A stretch of DNA of 64,000 nucleotides from Peromyscus leucopus. Lineage: Eukaryota > Chordata > Mammalia > Rodentia > Cricetidae. The notes under the pieces are model-generated. The model searched no databases. It saw nothing but the letters and a program-made list of their open reading frames with translations, and was not told the origin of the DNA. Below are positions 42,830 to 54,318 of the stretch, piece after piece. The DNA is taken from NCBI RefSeq assembly GCF_004664715.2, contig NC_051069.1, positions 4,571,001 through 4,635,000 of the forward strand. The letters are read 5' to 3'. The position numbers and the translations under genes are program-made. Every line of letters starts with the position of its first letter. The first letter of the stretch is position 1.

Positions 42830-42972
42830 TGTGATATGACTAGCTGGTTCAGTTTTCACCTTGACTTTCCCAAAATGACAGGCTATAACCTAGAATTGCA
42901 ATCCAAATAACTCCTTCCTCCACTACATTGGGTTTTGTAAGGGTGTTTTATCACAGCAACAGAAATGAGACT
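42830..42972 (+). mobile_element. LTR-like repeat, 3' end
   Basis: 'gatgtgatatgactagctgg', 'gacaggctataacctagaat', 'aaataactccttcctccact' and 'gtgttttatcacagcaacag' then 'aaatgagactaaaat' match the polyadenylated 3' end of a common rodent LTR-like repeat, also visible at 50240-50345. The name is unknown to me. Confidence 0.6.
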
Positions 42973-43754
42973 AAAATACAGGTCATCTTTTCATCCATGA
43001 ATCGGGGTGTTCCCTGGGACTTGGCCATCTTTTCTCACATGCCATCCTCTCTAGGTGATGTGGCATATGCCTCTACACTCTACTACACCCCAAGTGTGAT
43101 GACTGTCAAACTTCCATTTTCTTTGTTTTTATCCCACATCTCTTTCAACTCCCATCTTCCTAGATATACCCAGGACTCCTCATTTTCAACAAAGGCAATC
43201 CTGAATTCACTATTTAGATCCCTGTGTGTATATCATTCCCAGCAACACCGCCATCTGTTTGAATACACCCCCCACAGTCTCATGACCTAGACCAGCAAGT
43301 CATTCTTTAGTGACATGGTCCTGAGAAGGAAGATCCAGGGGAACAGAGATAAAGAAGATAGAATAAGTGGATTGGGGAGGTCTTGCACAAGCTATGCTTT
43401 ATTCCAAGAAAGCTTATTAAGAAGTATAGCACCTCATACACTATTTCCAGGGGGGAAATGGGACAAACCTGGCCAGAAGCTAATCAGTACATTACACAGG
43501 GGGAACACAGAGTATCTCACAAACATTACAGACAGAACACAAACAGCCTTGGAACTGATAACTATAACCAAGTATATGAGGAAGAGTTGGGTTCTCAGGA
43601 TCTGAAGACACAGCTCCCCTCAAAGCCCTGGCTCCAGGCCATTACCAACACTGCCAAGCATATACCTGGTTCTAGAGGGGGAACTATGTTCCTTCTCCCT
43701 ATATTAGGGCCTAGGGAGGAGGGAGCTCTCCCAAAGCCCTGAGTAAAAGACCCT
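42973..43754. other. Unique non-coding sequence
   Basis: Two overlapping + frames (120 and 119 codons) lie here, without domains. Nothing else is recognised. Confidence 0.45.
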
Positions 43755-43985
43755 GGCTAAGATTCTTGCAACAACAAATGGCATACCTACTGTTATCATG
43801 ACTCCTTAAAGAGAGAAGATGAGGTCAGACCAACTGACAGTCTCTAAGATCCTAGAGATTCTGAACCTTTGAATCAAAACTAAAGGCTACATTAACCTCA
43901 ACCCAAAGCCTGTGACCTCAGTAGCAAGCTATATGGGCAAATCCATCCTGGAACTGATCCCATAAGATCACTTCAAGGTATATTA
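43755..43985 (-). repeat. Diverged duplication, copy 2 (MIR-like core)
   Basis: The partner of 42390-42612, about 1.36 kb downstream in the same orientation. Identity by eye is roughly three quarters. It carries the same MIR-like left part and the same 'tgatcccataag' right end. Confidence 0.7.
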
Positions 43986-44104
43986 CTGGCTCTGCCAAGC
44001 ATGTTCTTGGTTTAGAGAAGGAACTATGTTCCTTCTCCATACATCAAGGCCGCAGGGAAAGCCTCGGATCAGCCTAGCCCTCAACAGGCCTTAACACTGC
44101 ATTA

Positions 44105-44440
44105 AAGTCTAGGGTCCCAGCTGGTGGCACTATTCTGGGAGGTTCTTCAACTTTAGGAGGTAGAGCCTAGTGATAAAAGTCAGTAACTGGAGAAATAAGG
44201 AGACCTTGGAGGTAACTTGTCCCTGTTTCCTCCCTGTCTCCCTCTCTGGTTCTTGTCTACCATGAAGTCAAGATCTTCCATGCCACTTGCTCCCATCTCC
44301 AGTGTTCGCCCAAGCTCATGGGACCAAGCAACCATGGACCAACACCTCTGAAACTGTGATTCTAAATAATATTCGTTCCCTTGAATTGTTCTCTCTAGAG
44401 ATCTAATTACAGCATATTAGAAAGCTGACTAATCTACTAT
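44105..44440 (+). mobile_element. MaLR/MLT-type LTR relic
   Basis: 'ctggtggcactattctggga', 'ggttcttcaactttaggagg', 'tagagcctagtgataaaagt', 'caaccatggaccaacacctc', 'tgaaactgtgattctaaata' and 'attagaaagctgactaatc' follow a mammalian MaLR LTR from U3 to its end. Confidence 0.65.
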
Positions 44441-45493
44441 CCACCCAGGCTCCTAGACTATAGCAAGGAACCTGCACAGCTTAGTGCCACAGTCTAATAC
44501 CACAGGCAGTTCCAACTCAGAATGCTCTGCCTGAAGCTACCTACCTTCACATTCCCATACCCTGCAGCAGAAAACATCCTATCGCATGCCTCCAGGTACC
44601 CAGAGCCCACTCTTACCTTCATCCTTCCCCTCCATCATCACACTGCAGCTCTCTTATTTTCAGCCACCTATGGCTTCCCACATGCTAGACTCCTTTGCTG
44701 GGCTCCTGCAGCGCCTACAGAATGCTCATCCTTGGGTAAGCAGCATCAATCTCAGTGTCTCCTATTTATCAAGCCAACCATACTGTCTCTCCCAGGTTCT
44801 GAGCAAGAACAAGGTGCCGACTGTTTGACTCAGTTCTCCCTGAGTTTCAACATGTGACCTCAGTTGACATGCTTATGACCATCCTTCCCTCCAAATATCA
44901 GGGACTTGCCACATGGCCAAAACACATCTGGCTTCCTTTCTCCCTTCCAACCTTCAGCATCCCACTTCCAGCCTTCATCAAATATTTAAGTCATTAACTG
45001 GCAATAGATTTTTTTAAAAAAAAATTTTTCACCCCAATAGGGGTAGCATGTGATGTACAGTTCCTTCCAAGGAAGTGATCAGAAGGCTGTGTGCACATCA
45101 GAGATGTTTTGACAGAGGTGTCAACATCCAGAGTCAGTGAGTCGGCATAAATGAAAGGATTCTGAGAGCTGGATCTCAGCTCAGGCACCTTGTAGAAAGC
45201 TATGATGCTACAATTTGCACAAAACAAAAGCATCGAAAATGACTTACAGTGGCACAAAATGAGGTCAACAGCGAGCAGCTAGGTCCAGAGGCTGTGTCTC
45301 TACCTACGGACACATACGCACCCCCGACACATCCCTCTAATACATGCACACCGTTCTTAGTATATGCATTCACAGCTCACCATTGAGCTAGTCCACATTT
45401 TTAACAGCTCAGACTGGCAAAGCAAGTCACTGAACTGTACCTCCTGTTAGAACTAAGCCTCAGTGGAAACGCCAATCTTTAAATGTGGGGGTT
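44441..45493. other. Unique non-coding sequence
   Basis: The 111- and 80-codon + frames at 44522-44857 overlap each other and have no domain. Nothing else is recognised. Confidence 0.45.
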
Positions 45494-45722
45494 TGCTGCT
45501 GGGCATATAGCTCAACTAGTAGAGTGTTCGCCCAGCATTGAGGAAGCCCTGGGTTCACTGCCCAACAACACATAAACCAGACCTGGTGGCACACACCTGC
45601 AGTCTCAGTGCTGGGGAAGTGGAAGCAAGTGCATCAGGAGTTCAAGGTCACCCTCAGTTACATAGTGACTTAAAGAGCATCCTTGGCTACAGGAGACTCT
45701 GTGTCTAAGTAAATAAATGAAA
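45494..45722 (+). mobile_element. B4-family SINE
   Basis: The ID-like head ('gctgggcatatagctcaact', 'agtagagtgttcgcccagca') is followed by 'cagacctggtggcacacacc', 'gtgctggggaagtggaagca' and 'ggagttcaaggtcaccctca', with a (AAAT)-type tail. A good ID-plus-7SL composite. Confidence 0.9.
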
Positions 45723-45744
45723 ACAAGGACAAGAGGTAGTGTAG

Positions 45745-45905
45745 TTTGGATCTTTTTTGTCCACGGGGTCATATGTTGAAGGCTTGTGGTGCTGTAGGAA
45801 GACAATGGAACTTTTCAGAGAGAGGTGGGGGTTCTCATGAAAGATCGGGCCGTTGGGAGCATGCCCAAAGTCATGTTTCCTGGATGGTTCTAGATCCATC
45901 AAGTT
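45745..45905 (+). mobile_element. MaLR/MLT-type LTR fragment
   Basis: 'gtagtttggatcttttttgt' precedes 'gtcatatgttgaaggcttgtgg', 'tgctgtaggaagacaatgga' and 'gggagcatgcccaaagtcat'. These follow the U3 order of the same LTR class as 44105-44440. Confidence 0.55.
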
Positions 45906-47411
45906 GAGAGTTGAGATGTACCACCACACCAGAAAAGACAGAAGGTTACTCACACCCGTTCACTTGCCCCACACCACAGCCCCCTCAGGGGCCACAGCTG
46001 TAGCTGATGATCCTACCCAGCCTACCTTCCTCTTGCCCTCCCTGTCTCTAGGACAAAGGCTTTTCCCTCCCTGGTACAGAGTAGTCAAGATGGCAGAGAA
46101 AGGACCAAGAGGACCAAGAGACCAGGTTGGTCCTCCCTGCAGAAGTCAAATCCCTCCACCTGGGGGACAGAGGCCAGGTCAGTGGGATGCCAAACATCTG
46201 GGTCCAGGGTGCTACAACCAGCACAAAAAGATCAGTCTCCTTCTCCCCAGAGATAAACGAGTCTCAGGCTGTAGAGCCTGGGAATTGCAACCATCTCCTT
46301 GTTATCAATGTAAAAACTGAGCCAAGCTATTTGTGATCTAAATCAAAATAGAACTGTGTCTGGCAAACTCATTTTTCTCAGGTCCCAGCAGCTCCCCGAG
46401 ATACATTGTCTACTGATAGGGGGAGAGAGACAGACAATGGCAACTGCCAGGAGCCATTGATCACTTGTTTCATGTGCAGAATGAACCCTTAATCACTGTC
46501 GCTGCAGAAAAAAAAGGGGGGAAATTGAGATGGATTCTCAAGTGCCAACAGCAGAGAACTTGGTAATTGCAGCTCTTTCGTTAAAACTTAGGAGCGCAGG
46601 AAGTTACTGCGGTTGTTCATCTCTGCCTTGGCCGGTGCAGACCTGTTTGGCTCATCTCTGAGGGGTGCAGCTAGAGCATTCTGAAGGTCAGTGCTGGGTC
46701 TTCCCTCCGAAGGAAGCTTATCTGTGTCCTAGAATGGGGCATCTGATCCTGGCACAGGACAACCTGTCACTTGGACCCCATGTACCTTTCCACCCCACTG
46801 CACATCTTGACTTCCTTATTTGTAAACAGCACACATCATCTCCTCGTTCACCGCATGCTGGTTTATTGTGCCCTACATCCTGAACTAGTTCTTCTCTGGG
46901 CAACAACATTTACTCATTCATTCAGTTCGTACACAGTCATTGACGACTTAGTCTGTGTTTGATGGCCACCAAAGAGGTGTAGCTTCCACCTAGTTGAGGT
47001 TCTTGTCCTCGACGGAGAGTGATATTGTCCCCCACCCTTTGGTTTGGGGGAGTGTAAAAATCTTAGTGCTTTCATATATAAAGCGTAACCACGCCACACA
47101 TGTACAAATATGAAGCATAGTTCCAAGTTTCCACATTTCATGGTGAGCAAGGAAGAAGATGTCACTCAGAAAGCTCTGGAAAGGAGCAATCACAAAAGAA
47201 GGGTCCCTTGTCCACATTTGTTTCGTGGGATGCCTTCCCCCGCTCGTCGGCTGTGTGCTCTCAGCAAATGTCTGTTCTTCTTTGACCCCGTGTGACCCTC
47301 ACACGGCTAACCAGCAGCACCAGTCTCCGAGTTCTCACCTTCGGTCTGTCTCCTAAAATGCTTTGTAGGATGCTTTCAGGCAAGAATCATATTGTAGTCT
47401 GCTGCAAAGCC
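45906..47411. other. Unique non-coding sequence, 1.5 kb
   Basis: A 155-codon + frame (45853-46320) has no recognisable domain and begins in the LTR relic. The stretch 46380-46660 is repeat-free and well structured and could be conserved. No exon can be supported. Confidence 0.45.
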
Positions 47412-47785
47412 TTGGGGGGGTTGAGCATACAGTGGAGTCAATAAATTGTTGGCAGCATAAACATGAGGACCCGAGTCCAAACCAAGCAACCATGGAACAA
47501 GCCAGGCTTGCTGTCACATGCCTGCAATCCTACTGTTTGAAATATGGAAACAGGCAGATCCTTGGGGCTTGGTGGCCAGCCATCCTCTTATAGCTGCAAG
47601 CCCCATGTTCCAGTGAGAGACACTGTCTCAAAACCCAGGTAGATGGCTCCTGAGAGGCGATCCTTGAGGTGGGACTCTAGCCATCACATGTACTTGCATA
47701 CATGTGCTCGTGAGCCCACTGCACAAACATGTACTCACACTTACATCCACACACGAAATCAAAACTAAAATAAAGCCTTAGACCT
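47412..47785 (+). mobile_element. B2-superfamily SINE, long form
   Basis: 'ttggcagcataaacatgagg', 'caagccaggcttgctgtcac', 'atgcctgcaatcctactgtt', 'gatccttggggcttggtggc' and 'gagagacactgtctcaaaac' lead to a CA-rich tail and 'aaaataaagcc'. Confidence 0.85.
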
Positions 47786-49934
47786 TAAAAAACAGTCAGT
47801 ACCCAGTATGCATTAAACAAATGTGGAATGAATGAGTGGGCTGTGATATACATACGGCTTTGTTAGAAGAACCAACATTTATTGAGATCCTCTGGGCTCT
47901 GAGCATCATGGCGGTCTGCCGCATGGCCTACCAGAGTTGTGCGTTCACCCTAGTCCTAGAGATAGCAAGATAGAGGCAGACACTGTCTCTGGGGAAACAA
48001 GAGCTAAGTGGTGTGCGGGGACCAGTGGCTGCTGCTCACTGGAGCCTATTACGTTTTCAAGAATTTTTCAGCCTGTTTGGTAAGCCACTGATTGTTTGAA
48101 ATTGGCCGTGATGGGAATATTTCCATCACAAATCAGGACTTTTGTCTTCCCTCCCCCAAGGTGGTGTCACTGGCTGTCACTGGTTGCATGGCTGGCAAGT
48201 GACAGCCAGCACAGGTTTTCACATTGTGCCATGCTGCCTCCTACCAGGTGCCAGGAGGCAGAGAGAAATACCTACCCGTGCATTGGAAGGCCCCTTCCAG
48301 CATCTCTATGAAATCCTCCCCCCCCCACACCGCTTTCTTTAACATCACAATAGATTTCCTGGTCCTTGAGTTTATTCACATGGGGAGAGGCACAAAATGG
48401 GACACTTGAAAGCCAGCCTCTTGAACACTTGGGGTTACAGAGGCAGAGACAGAGAAGACTCAGGATCATGTCTCATGGTTAACAGCCCAAGGTCTTCCAG
48501 GAAGTTTGGCTGCTTCACCAAGGGTGTTGCAAGGACATGTCTTCCCCTTTCTCTCTCAAGTATGTTTCTGTAGCGCTGAGCTCACGATTCATCTCAGAAT
48601 GAGTACAGCCAAATACCCTGACACGGTTGTCAGCAGCTGTGTGTACTAAGAGACTACCCACCTGACTCAGATGAAGCTTATAGGGAGCCAGCCCCACGGC
48701 AAATCCAGGGATCCCACAAAATACCCCAGTGGATCGGAACAGACTAAGTCACCCCGAAAGAACAAAGAACTCTCCTAAATCTGTGACTCCCTGTAGGTCC
48801 TCAAATATTCCAGCTACATTGTAAGTGCCTGGGGTTGCCTCTGCTGCATGCTCTAAATGCCAAACATCTTATTAGACAAAGGAGTTTGGGTCTGACATCT
48901 TTAGAATACAGACGTGTTCAGAGTGGGCCTCCAGGATATCTGGTGATGGACCATACCATTCACAGCCAGCCACTCACTGGCCACATATATTTTGGGGTCC
49001 AGTGTCCTCTTTCTGACTGCTCAGCAAACCAGTGTCGTCTTTTCCCTGGCACTGGGGTCTGGGATGAGCTTCCTGATTTAAGCCTGAGGTTCAACTGAGA
49101 AGCTGTGCTGATGAGACAATAAACAACAGGGTGATGCTGAGCCTGAACTGGTGCATTGTGTTAGTCTGGGCCCACATACTGTGTCATTATTTGTCAATGG
49201 GTAAAGAGGGAGTTTGGTTTCCAGAAAGGAGCATCATGAAGAGAATGAAAACTGGCAATGTGGAGAGAAAGACATGCAAGGTGGGGAAACTGTCCTTGCT
49301 GGAGGGAGGCTAAGAGCCAACTAGTCAAATAGATTGTTGGTGACGGAGGTCAAAGCGGTTGTCATGTTTGAGGCAGGCTTTGCTTCTTCTGTCTGCTTTT
49401 CCTAGAATCTCTACCAGCATCCTCCTGCAATCACCATTAGGAAGGAACGGACCAAAGGCCTCCTTACCAACAGTGAGCCAATACCCGGGATTTGTTTTCT
49501 TAAAAAAAAAAAAAAAACCTAAGATCTGTCATTAATGTTAAAAGCAGGCTTCTCCAGCCAGTGATGTCAAAAGACTCTAACTTTGTAGCTCTAAATATTG
49601 GTATGTATATTTTCATACCAATATAGTCACAAGCCTGGATCAAAACGGAAGTGTGTTGGCCCAACAACCCAGCAAGTTTCCTGAACCTTTGGTCAATAGT
49701 GTTCACATCCGCCCATTAGCATCTTTTGTTTCCTCCCCACAGAGAAAGGGTTTGGGGTGCAGAGGAGGCACACGGTCTGCAGGTACTGAATTCAACTCCC
49801 ATGCCAGGGCCTTCATCTCCCCATGTGTGGCTTCCTCCCTCCTTTCCCCCTGATCCACCCACCTCACACACCCCTGAAGTCCAAGGACCTTTATTTTCCT
49901 GTGACAGTAGATGTGCTACAGAATGGCAAGGCAA
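47786..49934. other. Unique non-coding sequence, 2.1 kb
   Basis: Short hints of ancient repeat near 47800-47960 ('aacatttattgagatcctctggg') are too weak to name. A 16-base A run lies at 49501-49517 (minus-strand T run). No gene is recognised. Confidence 0.45.
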
Positions 49935-50174
49935 AGGGTGCCTATGCTACACTATCCCTTCTCCCTCTGTCTGTCAACTGGACAGGACTGAGCATCACCC
50001 AGGAGACTGTGATGGGGTTCTAGACTGGGTTGAAGTGGGAAGATGCATCGTCCCTGGGGCCTGGAGGCTGCACCATTCCATGGTCTGGATTGCTAGACTG
50101 GATGGAAAAGAAGCAGGCGACCCGGGTACAGTAACCATCTGCTTCCTGACTGCAGTCACAATGTGACCAGCCGC

Positions 50175-50228
<54 letters not shown>

Positions 50229-50345
50229 CATGCCTTCCTGTCAGGATAGCCTCAACCCTCAAACTGGAAGCCAGAATAAACTCTTCCTTCCTTAAGTCGC
50301 TTATGTCGGGTGTCTGTCATAGGAATTAGACAAGTAATTAACACA
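49935..50345 (+). mobile_element. Rodent LTR-like repeat with embedded CA tract
   Basis: 'ctgtctgtcaactggacagg', 'ctgcttcctgactgcagtca', 'caatgtgaccagccgcttca', a CA run (50177-50225), 'tgccatgccttcctgtcagg', 'gccagaataaactcttcctt' and 'taagtcgcttatgtcgggtg' then 'acaagtaattaacaca' follow a common mammalian repeat I recall but cannot name. A further partial copy is at 54115-54290. Confidence 0.65.
50177..50225. repeat. (CA)n microsatellite
   Basis: About 24 CA units, within the LTR-like repeat, where the consensus has 'cctcacactcctgcc'. It probably grew from that seed. Confidence 0.97.
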
Positions 50346-51367
50346 GTGGAGTGGGCTCTGGACCGATAGATGGTTCTAAAGCCCATCGCCACCACCAAGT
50401 CTCAATTCAGAAAGGTGGACTAGTTCTTCAGCCTGTCTGCATCAAGTCCTTTGTTTCTCAGCTGAAATAGAGGCAGCCACCGGCCCTCGTTGATGTAAGA
50501 GGCAGGGCACAGCCGTGACACTCCAGCCGCGCTGAGGGTGAGTTGGAGCCCTGTACACGATTCCCCGCTCCCTTCTCTCCTCCTTCCAGCACTTTGTTTA
50601 AAGCAGCGGTCTGTGGGTCCAGCAGTCTGTGTGGCTCACATGCTCTCCTACCCTCCCACGGCTCCTTCTCATAAGGGGCTGGGCCCCAGCAGGAAGATCA
50701 CAGCCAGCAGCCATGTACAAAGGTAGCAGCAAGAGAGTTACAGCCAAGATGATGTGAGCCAAACAGCTGGAGAGGATGTAGCCAGCCATCGCTCCGGGCC
50801 TAATTACCAGCAGTCAAGGCCCTGGTGACATCTGAGGTCCCTATCAACCCTGAATGCCCTCAGATGCCATCCTAGCTGGAGTTTTCTATCTAGGTAGCAA
50901 ATTAAACAAGGCATGAGGTGTTACGGTGGCCTCCAGGGGCCATCTCTAGCCCCAGCCCACTAAATCTCTGGCTCCTAAAGAAACTGCAGGTGTAAACCTG
51001 CAGCAAGAAATGCCATGTCAGGCGGGAAAGAGAGCACAGAACAGTATCCCACCGTGCATCCGATCACACCTGCTATCGTCACAGGTGGAGAAGAGAGAGG
51101 GCCAGACACCTACTGAGTGTCCTGCAGCTAAAAAGTGGCGGAGCTGGTGCCTGACCCCAAGGCCAGCCTGTCTGTTGGGCCATGTTCCTCCCCAACCCCA
51201 ACCCCCAACCCCCACCCCGTGCCTTTTGTCCTGTCCTCAAAACAAGTGTTCAAATCCCACTGGTGGTGGAGGTCTGCCCTCTGTGACACATCCTAGCAGC
51301 TCTTGCAGGAGTTGTGGAGTTGGAGACCCCTTATCCTTACCCACCACCATCAGAAGCCCCACCACCA
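50346..51367. other. Unique non-coding sequence
   Basis: GC-richer than average. A 148-codon + frame (51010-51456) runs through the C-rich tract and into an LTR relic, so it is not a gene. Confidence 0.45.
51188..51218 (-). repeat. Strong G-quadruplex motif, minus strand
   Basis: Five C runs of four to five bases separated by one or two A (CCCC-AA-CCCC-AA-CCCCC-AA-CCCCC-A-CCCC). The complement fits the canonical G4 pattern with loops of only one or two bases, which is a very stable class. Confidence 0.85.
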
Positions 51368-51545
51368 GCTGCTTGCTAGGAATGGAATGTTCAGTCAGTA
51401 TATTGAAGCCCCAGTCCTCAATGGGGTGGTATTGTGGCAGGGAATTTTGGCAATAATGAGGTTTGCATGTAGTCATGAGGGAGGAGCCCCAATATGGGAC
51501 TGGTACCCATATAAAGGAAAAGAGGGAAGGACTAGAGAAAGGAGA
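51368..51545 (+). mobile_element. MaLR/MLT-MST-type LTR fragment
   Basis: 'atattgaagccccagtcctc', 'ggggtggtattgtggcaggg', 'gtagtcatgagggaggagcc' and 'gggactggtacccatataaa' follow the MLT1/MST U3 order, with a TATA-like end. Confidence 0.7.
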
Positions 51546-52154
51546 GATGTTTTCCTCAATGGTGTAGCCGTCAGTAAGTTGCCCAGGCTCCTGGCAATGA
51601 TCCCTTAATTAAGAAACCGTAATTAGACTCACTGGTACAACAAGGGCAACAAGACATGAAAGTAGAGAGGCTGCTAGGGAAGGGGGAGGGGACCCCAGGA
51701 GTGAGGGGGAGGGGACCAGAGAGGTGGGGAATGAATATGATCAAAATGTTATGTGAAAATGTCATATTACATTCATTATTGTGCAGGATTAATTTGTGCC
51801 AATAAAAAGCTTTTCTAAAAGAGGTAGAGTAGGGAGGGTATACCACGGAGCCAAGGACCTGCACATCAAAAAGAGGGGTGCTCAGCAGGCACCAACCACA
51901 TAGCACCCCAGCCTCAGAACTCCAGGCTCCAAAGTCTTGAGAAATCTGTGTGTGCCCCCAGGTCTTCTGTTCCAGCAGCCTCACCTAAGGCACAAGACAG
52001 CAAGGAGAGTGTTGAGGGTCTCCCACGGTGAGGCCTTCCCTGTCCTTTCTAACCCACTCACTCATGTCCATCCAGGAAACATCCGCTGGTACCGGGCACC
52101 AGGGAGACAGTAAAACCAAGATGTTTCCTTTCCTATAAAAACAAGCCAGAACTT
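51546..52154. other. Unique non-coding sequence with GGGGAGGGG repeats
   Basis: 'gggggaggggacc' occurs at about 51680 and again at about 51706, giving a short G-rich polypurine stretch (51665-51732). Otherwise nothing is recognised. Confidence 0.5.
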
Positions 52155-52387
52155 AGGGGCTGGGAGCCGCTGAATGGGTAAAGAGCGTGCTATGTGGGCA
52201 GGAGGACCTGTCTGAATTAAGATCCCAGCACCCACGCTTGAACTGTGATGCTGGAGGGTGGATCCCAGAAGTTTCTGGACCAGCTAGTCCCCCTGAAAGA
52301 GCAAATTCCAGTTTCAGGGAGAGAGCCTGTCTCCAACACTAAGATGGAGAACAAAAGAGGAAGATACCCGAAGTTGTCTCTGGCCTC
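52155..52387 (+). mobile_element. B2-superfamily SINE
   Basis: 'ggggctgggagccgctgaat', 'gggtaaagagcgtgctatgt', 'aagatcccagcacccacgct', 'agagagcctgtctccaacac' and 'gaagttgtctctggcctcac' lead into a very long CA-rich tail. Confidence 0.8.
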
Positions 52388-52635
52388 ACAACACACATAC
52401 ATACACTCTAGCGCACATATACACACACACTGACACATACACACACACACACATGCTTTCACACTGGCACACACACTCACATGCATGCACACTGGCACAT
52501 GCACACATGTACACACAATAGACATAAACATACACACATACATCTACACTGATGCGTGCATGTGCACACACACACAGTTGCTTGCACACTGGGGGACACA
52601 CACAGGCATGTGCATACACCAAACACACGTACAAC
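52388..52635. repeat. CA-rich degenerate array, about 250 bp
   Basis: ACAC blocks alternate with 'catgcaca', 'ctggcaca' and 'tacacaca' interruptions. It is much longer than the other SINE tails in the window and gives Cys/Val-rich frames on the minus strand. Confidence 0.9.
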
Positions 52636-54114
52636 TGAAACCAAACTAAATCAAAAAGCCTATAATTTAGTACAAGGGGCAGCTCCATGAACAGGTACTT
52701 ACATAATATATTAAGGGCAGGGACATATTTTCAAGGAGATATGGGAACTCAAGAAAGGGAATCGTATAGGAAGTCACTGTGGAGAGATATCTTCTAGGAG
52801 TCTCCAGGAAGGTTGCCTGAGTTGAGCTTTGAAGTGAACGTTGGCACCAGAGGACAGTACATCCTAACAACAGAATGACCTGGGGTTAAAATGCAGAGTC
52901 CAGATGAGTAAGTGAGCTCATCTTTTTCACTCTGGTGACATACAATTTAAACCTTCTTCAGTGGTCAATAAATGACCCTTGCCAGAAACCTCAAAAAGTT
53001 CCATGTTGCTGGGACATAAAGAGTGAGACCAGCAGACATGACCAGAGTTGAGGTGGGGTACAGGGTGATGGGTCTGATAACAAACAGCCTTGTGTAGCAC
53101 ATTAAAAAGAAAAAGAAAAAAAGCAACTTGACCATGGTTCTGGATTTTGCATCCATTACCTTCAGATTTCAGTGTCCTGGCCCTTTAAATCGTAAGGACA
53201 ATGTATGCATAAATTCAGCCTCCATCAAATTCTAAAAGAGACTTATGACCCAAACAGGTTAAAGATAAGTAGGACAGGAACTGAAACACGTTGGAAGGTT
53301 GTAAGCCAGGAAGGCCAGGGTAACGTTTAACAGCATGGGCCCTGTTGGCATATGAGAACAGGGACCTTGGCGCTCTCTCTCTTGGATGCAACCCTAGTGT
53401 CTATCAGTAGGCTTGCTCCATGGAGGCCTTCCAGAGGCAAAGGACAGCTGTGTGGATAGGATAAGACTGAAAGTGAGCAGACTGCTGGGAGCCTGTTGGG
53501 GTGCATTGCCAGGCCAGGAGGCAGTGGGAGAGCTTGTTGGTTGTTGGTATAGAATGAAAGTGGCCTCATAGTTGAGCACTAAATGATGTCACCAACCAAC
53601 CAGAGAAGCTGGAAAGCAGCGTATGATGGGAGCATTTGGCAGTTGTGTCTGCCTGGATGTGGCCAGTGTGAGGGGGGATGCTGGCTGGCAGTGGTACAGA
53701 TGGGCTGGAGCTTGGAGACAAGATCTGAGCTGGAGATACAGAAATTAGAATACAGAAGTATTAACACTCAACACAGGCAGCGAGGATCACGGAGTGGGTC
53801 ACAAAGGATGAGATTAACACAGGACAAATTCTTGACTATTGTCTTTCTCTTTGGCAAGGTTAGGACTTCTTTAAAGGCAGGACCCATAGTTTATACTTGT
53901 TAAAACTTCCCCTCAATAGTACAATCTGCACAGCAACAACGAGGCACTCATTCAAGGTTCACTCGTCAGTTACTCAGTAGCTAGCATGTGGCAGATGCTG
54001 TCCTCGGCCTTTGGACTAAGTCAGTAACATATAAACAAACAAAAAATTAAAACAAAAAATATATGGATCTTGTGGCTAATATTGCCACAGAGATCAGTGA
54101 ACCACATCTCCACA
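52636..54114. other. Unassigned sequence, partly ancient repeat-like
   Basis: Stretches near 52690-52880 and 53600-53840 ('gagttgagctttgaagtgaa', 'gggctggagcttggagacaa') resemble an old mammalian interspersed repeat I cannot name. No gene is recognised. Confidence 0.4.
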
Positions 54115-54318
54115 TGTAAGTGTTTCCAGACAGGAGTAAAGGGGAGTGACCCATCCTGAGGGTGAGTGTCCCTATCCCATGGGCTGGAGGCCCAGATAGA
54201 ATAAAGAGGAGGAAGGAGAAGGGGAGAGCTGGACAGCTCAGGCATTCACAGTCTCTGTCTGTCTCTGTCTCTCCCTCCTCCTGTTCTTCCGTCTCTCTCT
54301 CTTCTCCCTCCTTTCCTA
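54115..54318 (+). mobile_element. LTR-like repeat copy plus CT-rich tract
   Basis: 'gtgacccatcctgagggtga', 'tatcccatgggctggaggcc' and 'cagatagaataaagaggagg' match the middle of the family at 49935-50345 as I recall its consensus. The copy runs into a CT-rich tract (54250-54318). Confidence 0.6.

Noticed and set aside
45853..46320. 155-codon plus-strand frame with Pro/Gly-rich stretches
   Set aside because: It begins within a MaLR-type LTR relic and shows no family motif. No splice context or conservation can be shown.
49726..50166. 146-codon plus-strand frame
   Set aside because: Its 3' half is inside the LTR-like repeat at 49935-50345, and the frame ends just before the CA tract.
51010..51456. 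148-codon Pro-rich plus-strand frame
   Set aside because: The Pro-rich part is the C-rich G4 tract and the end is an MLT-type LTR. No domain is seen.
52217..52688. Cys/Val-rich minus-strand frames resembling a small secreted or metallothionein-like protein
   Set aside because: They are translations of the degenerate CA array.
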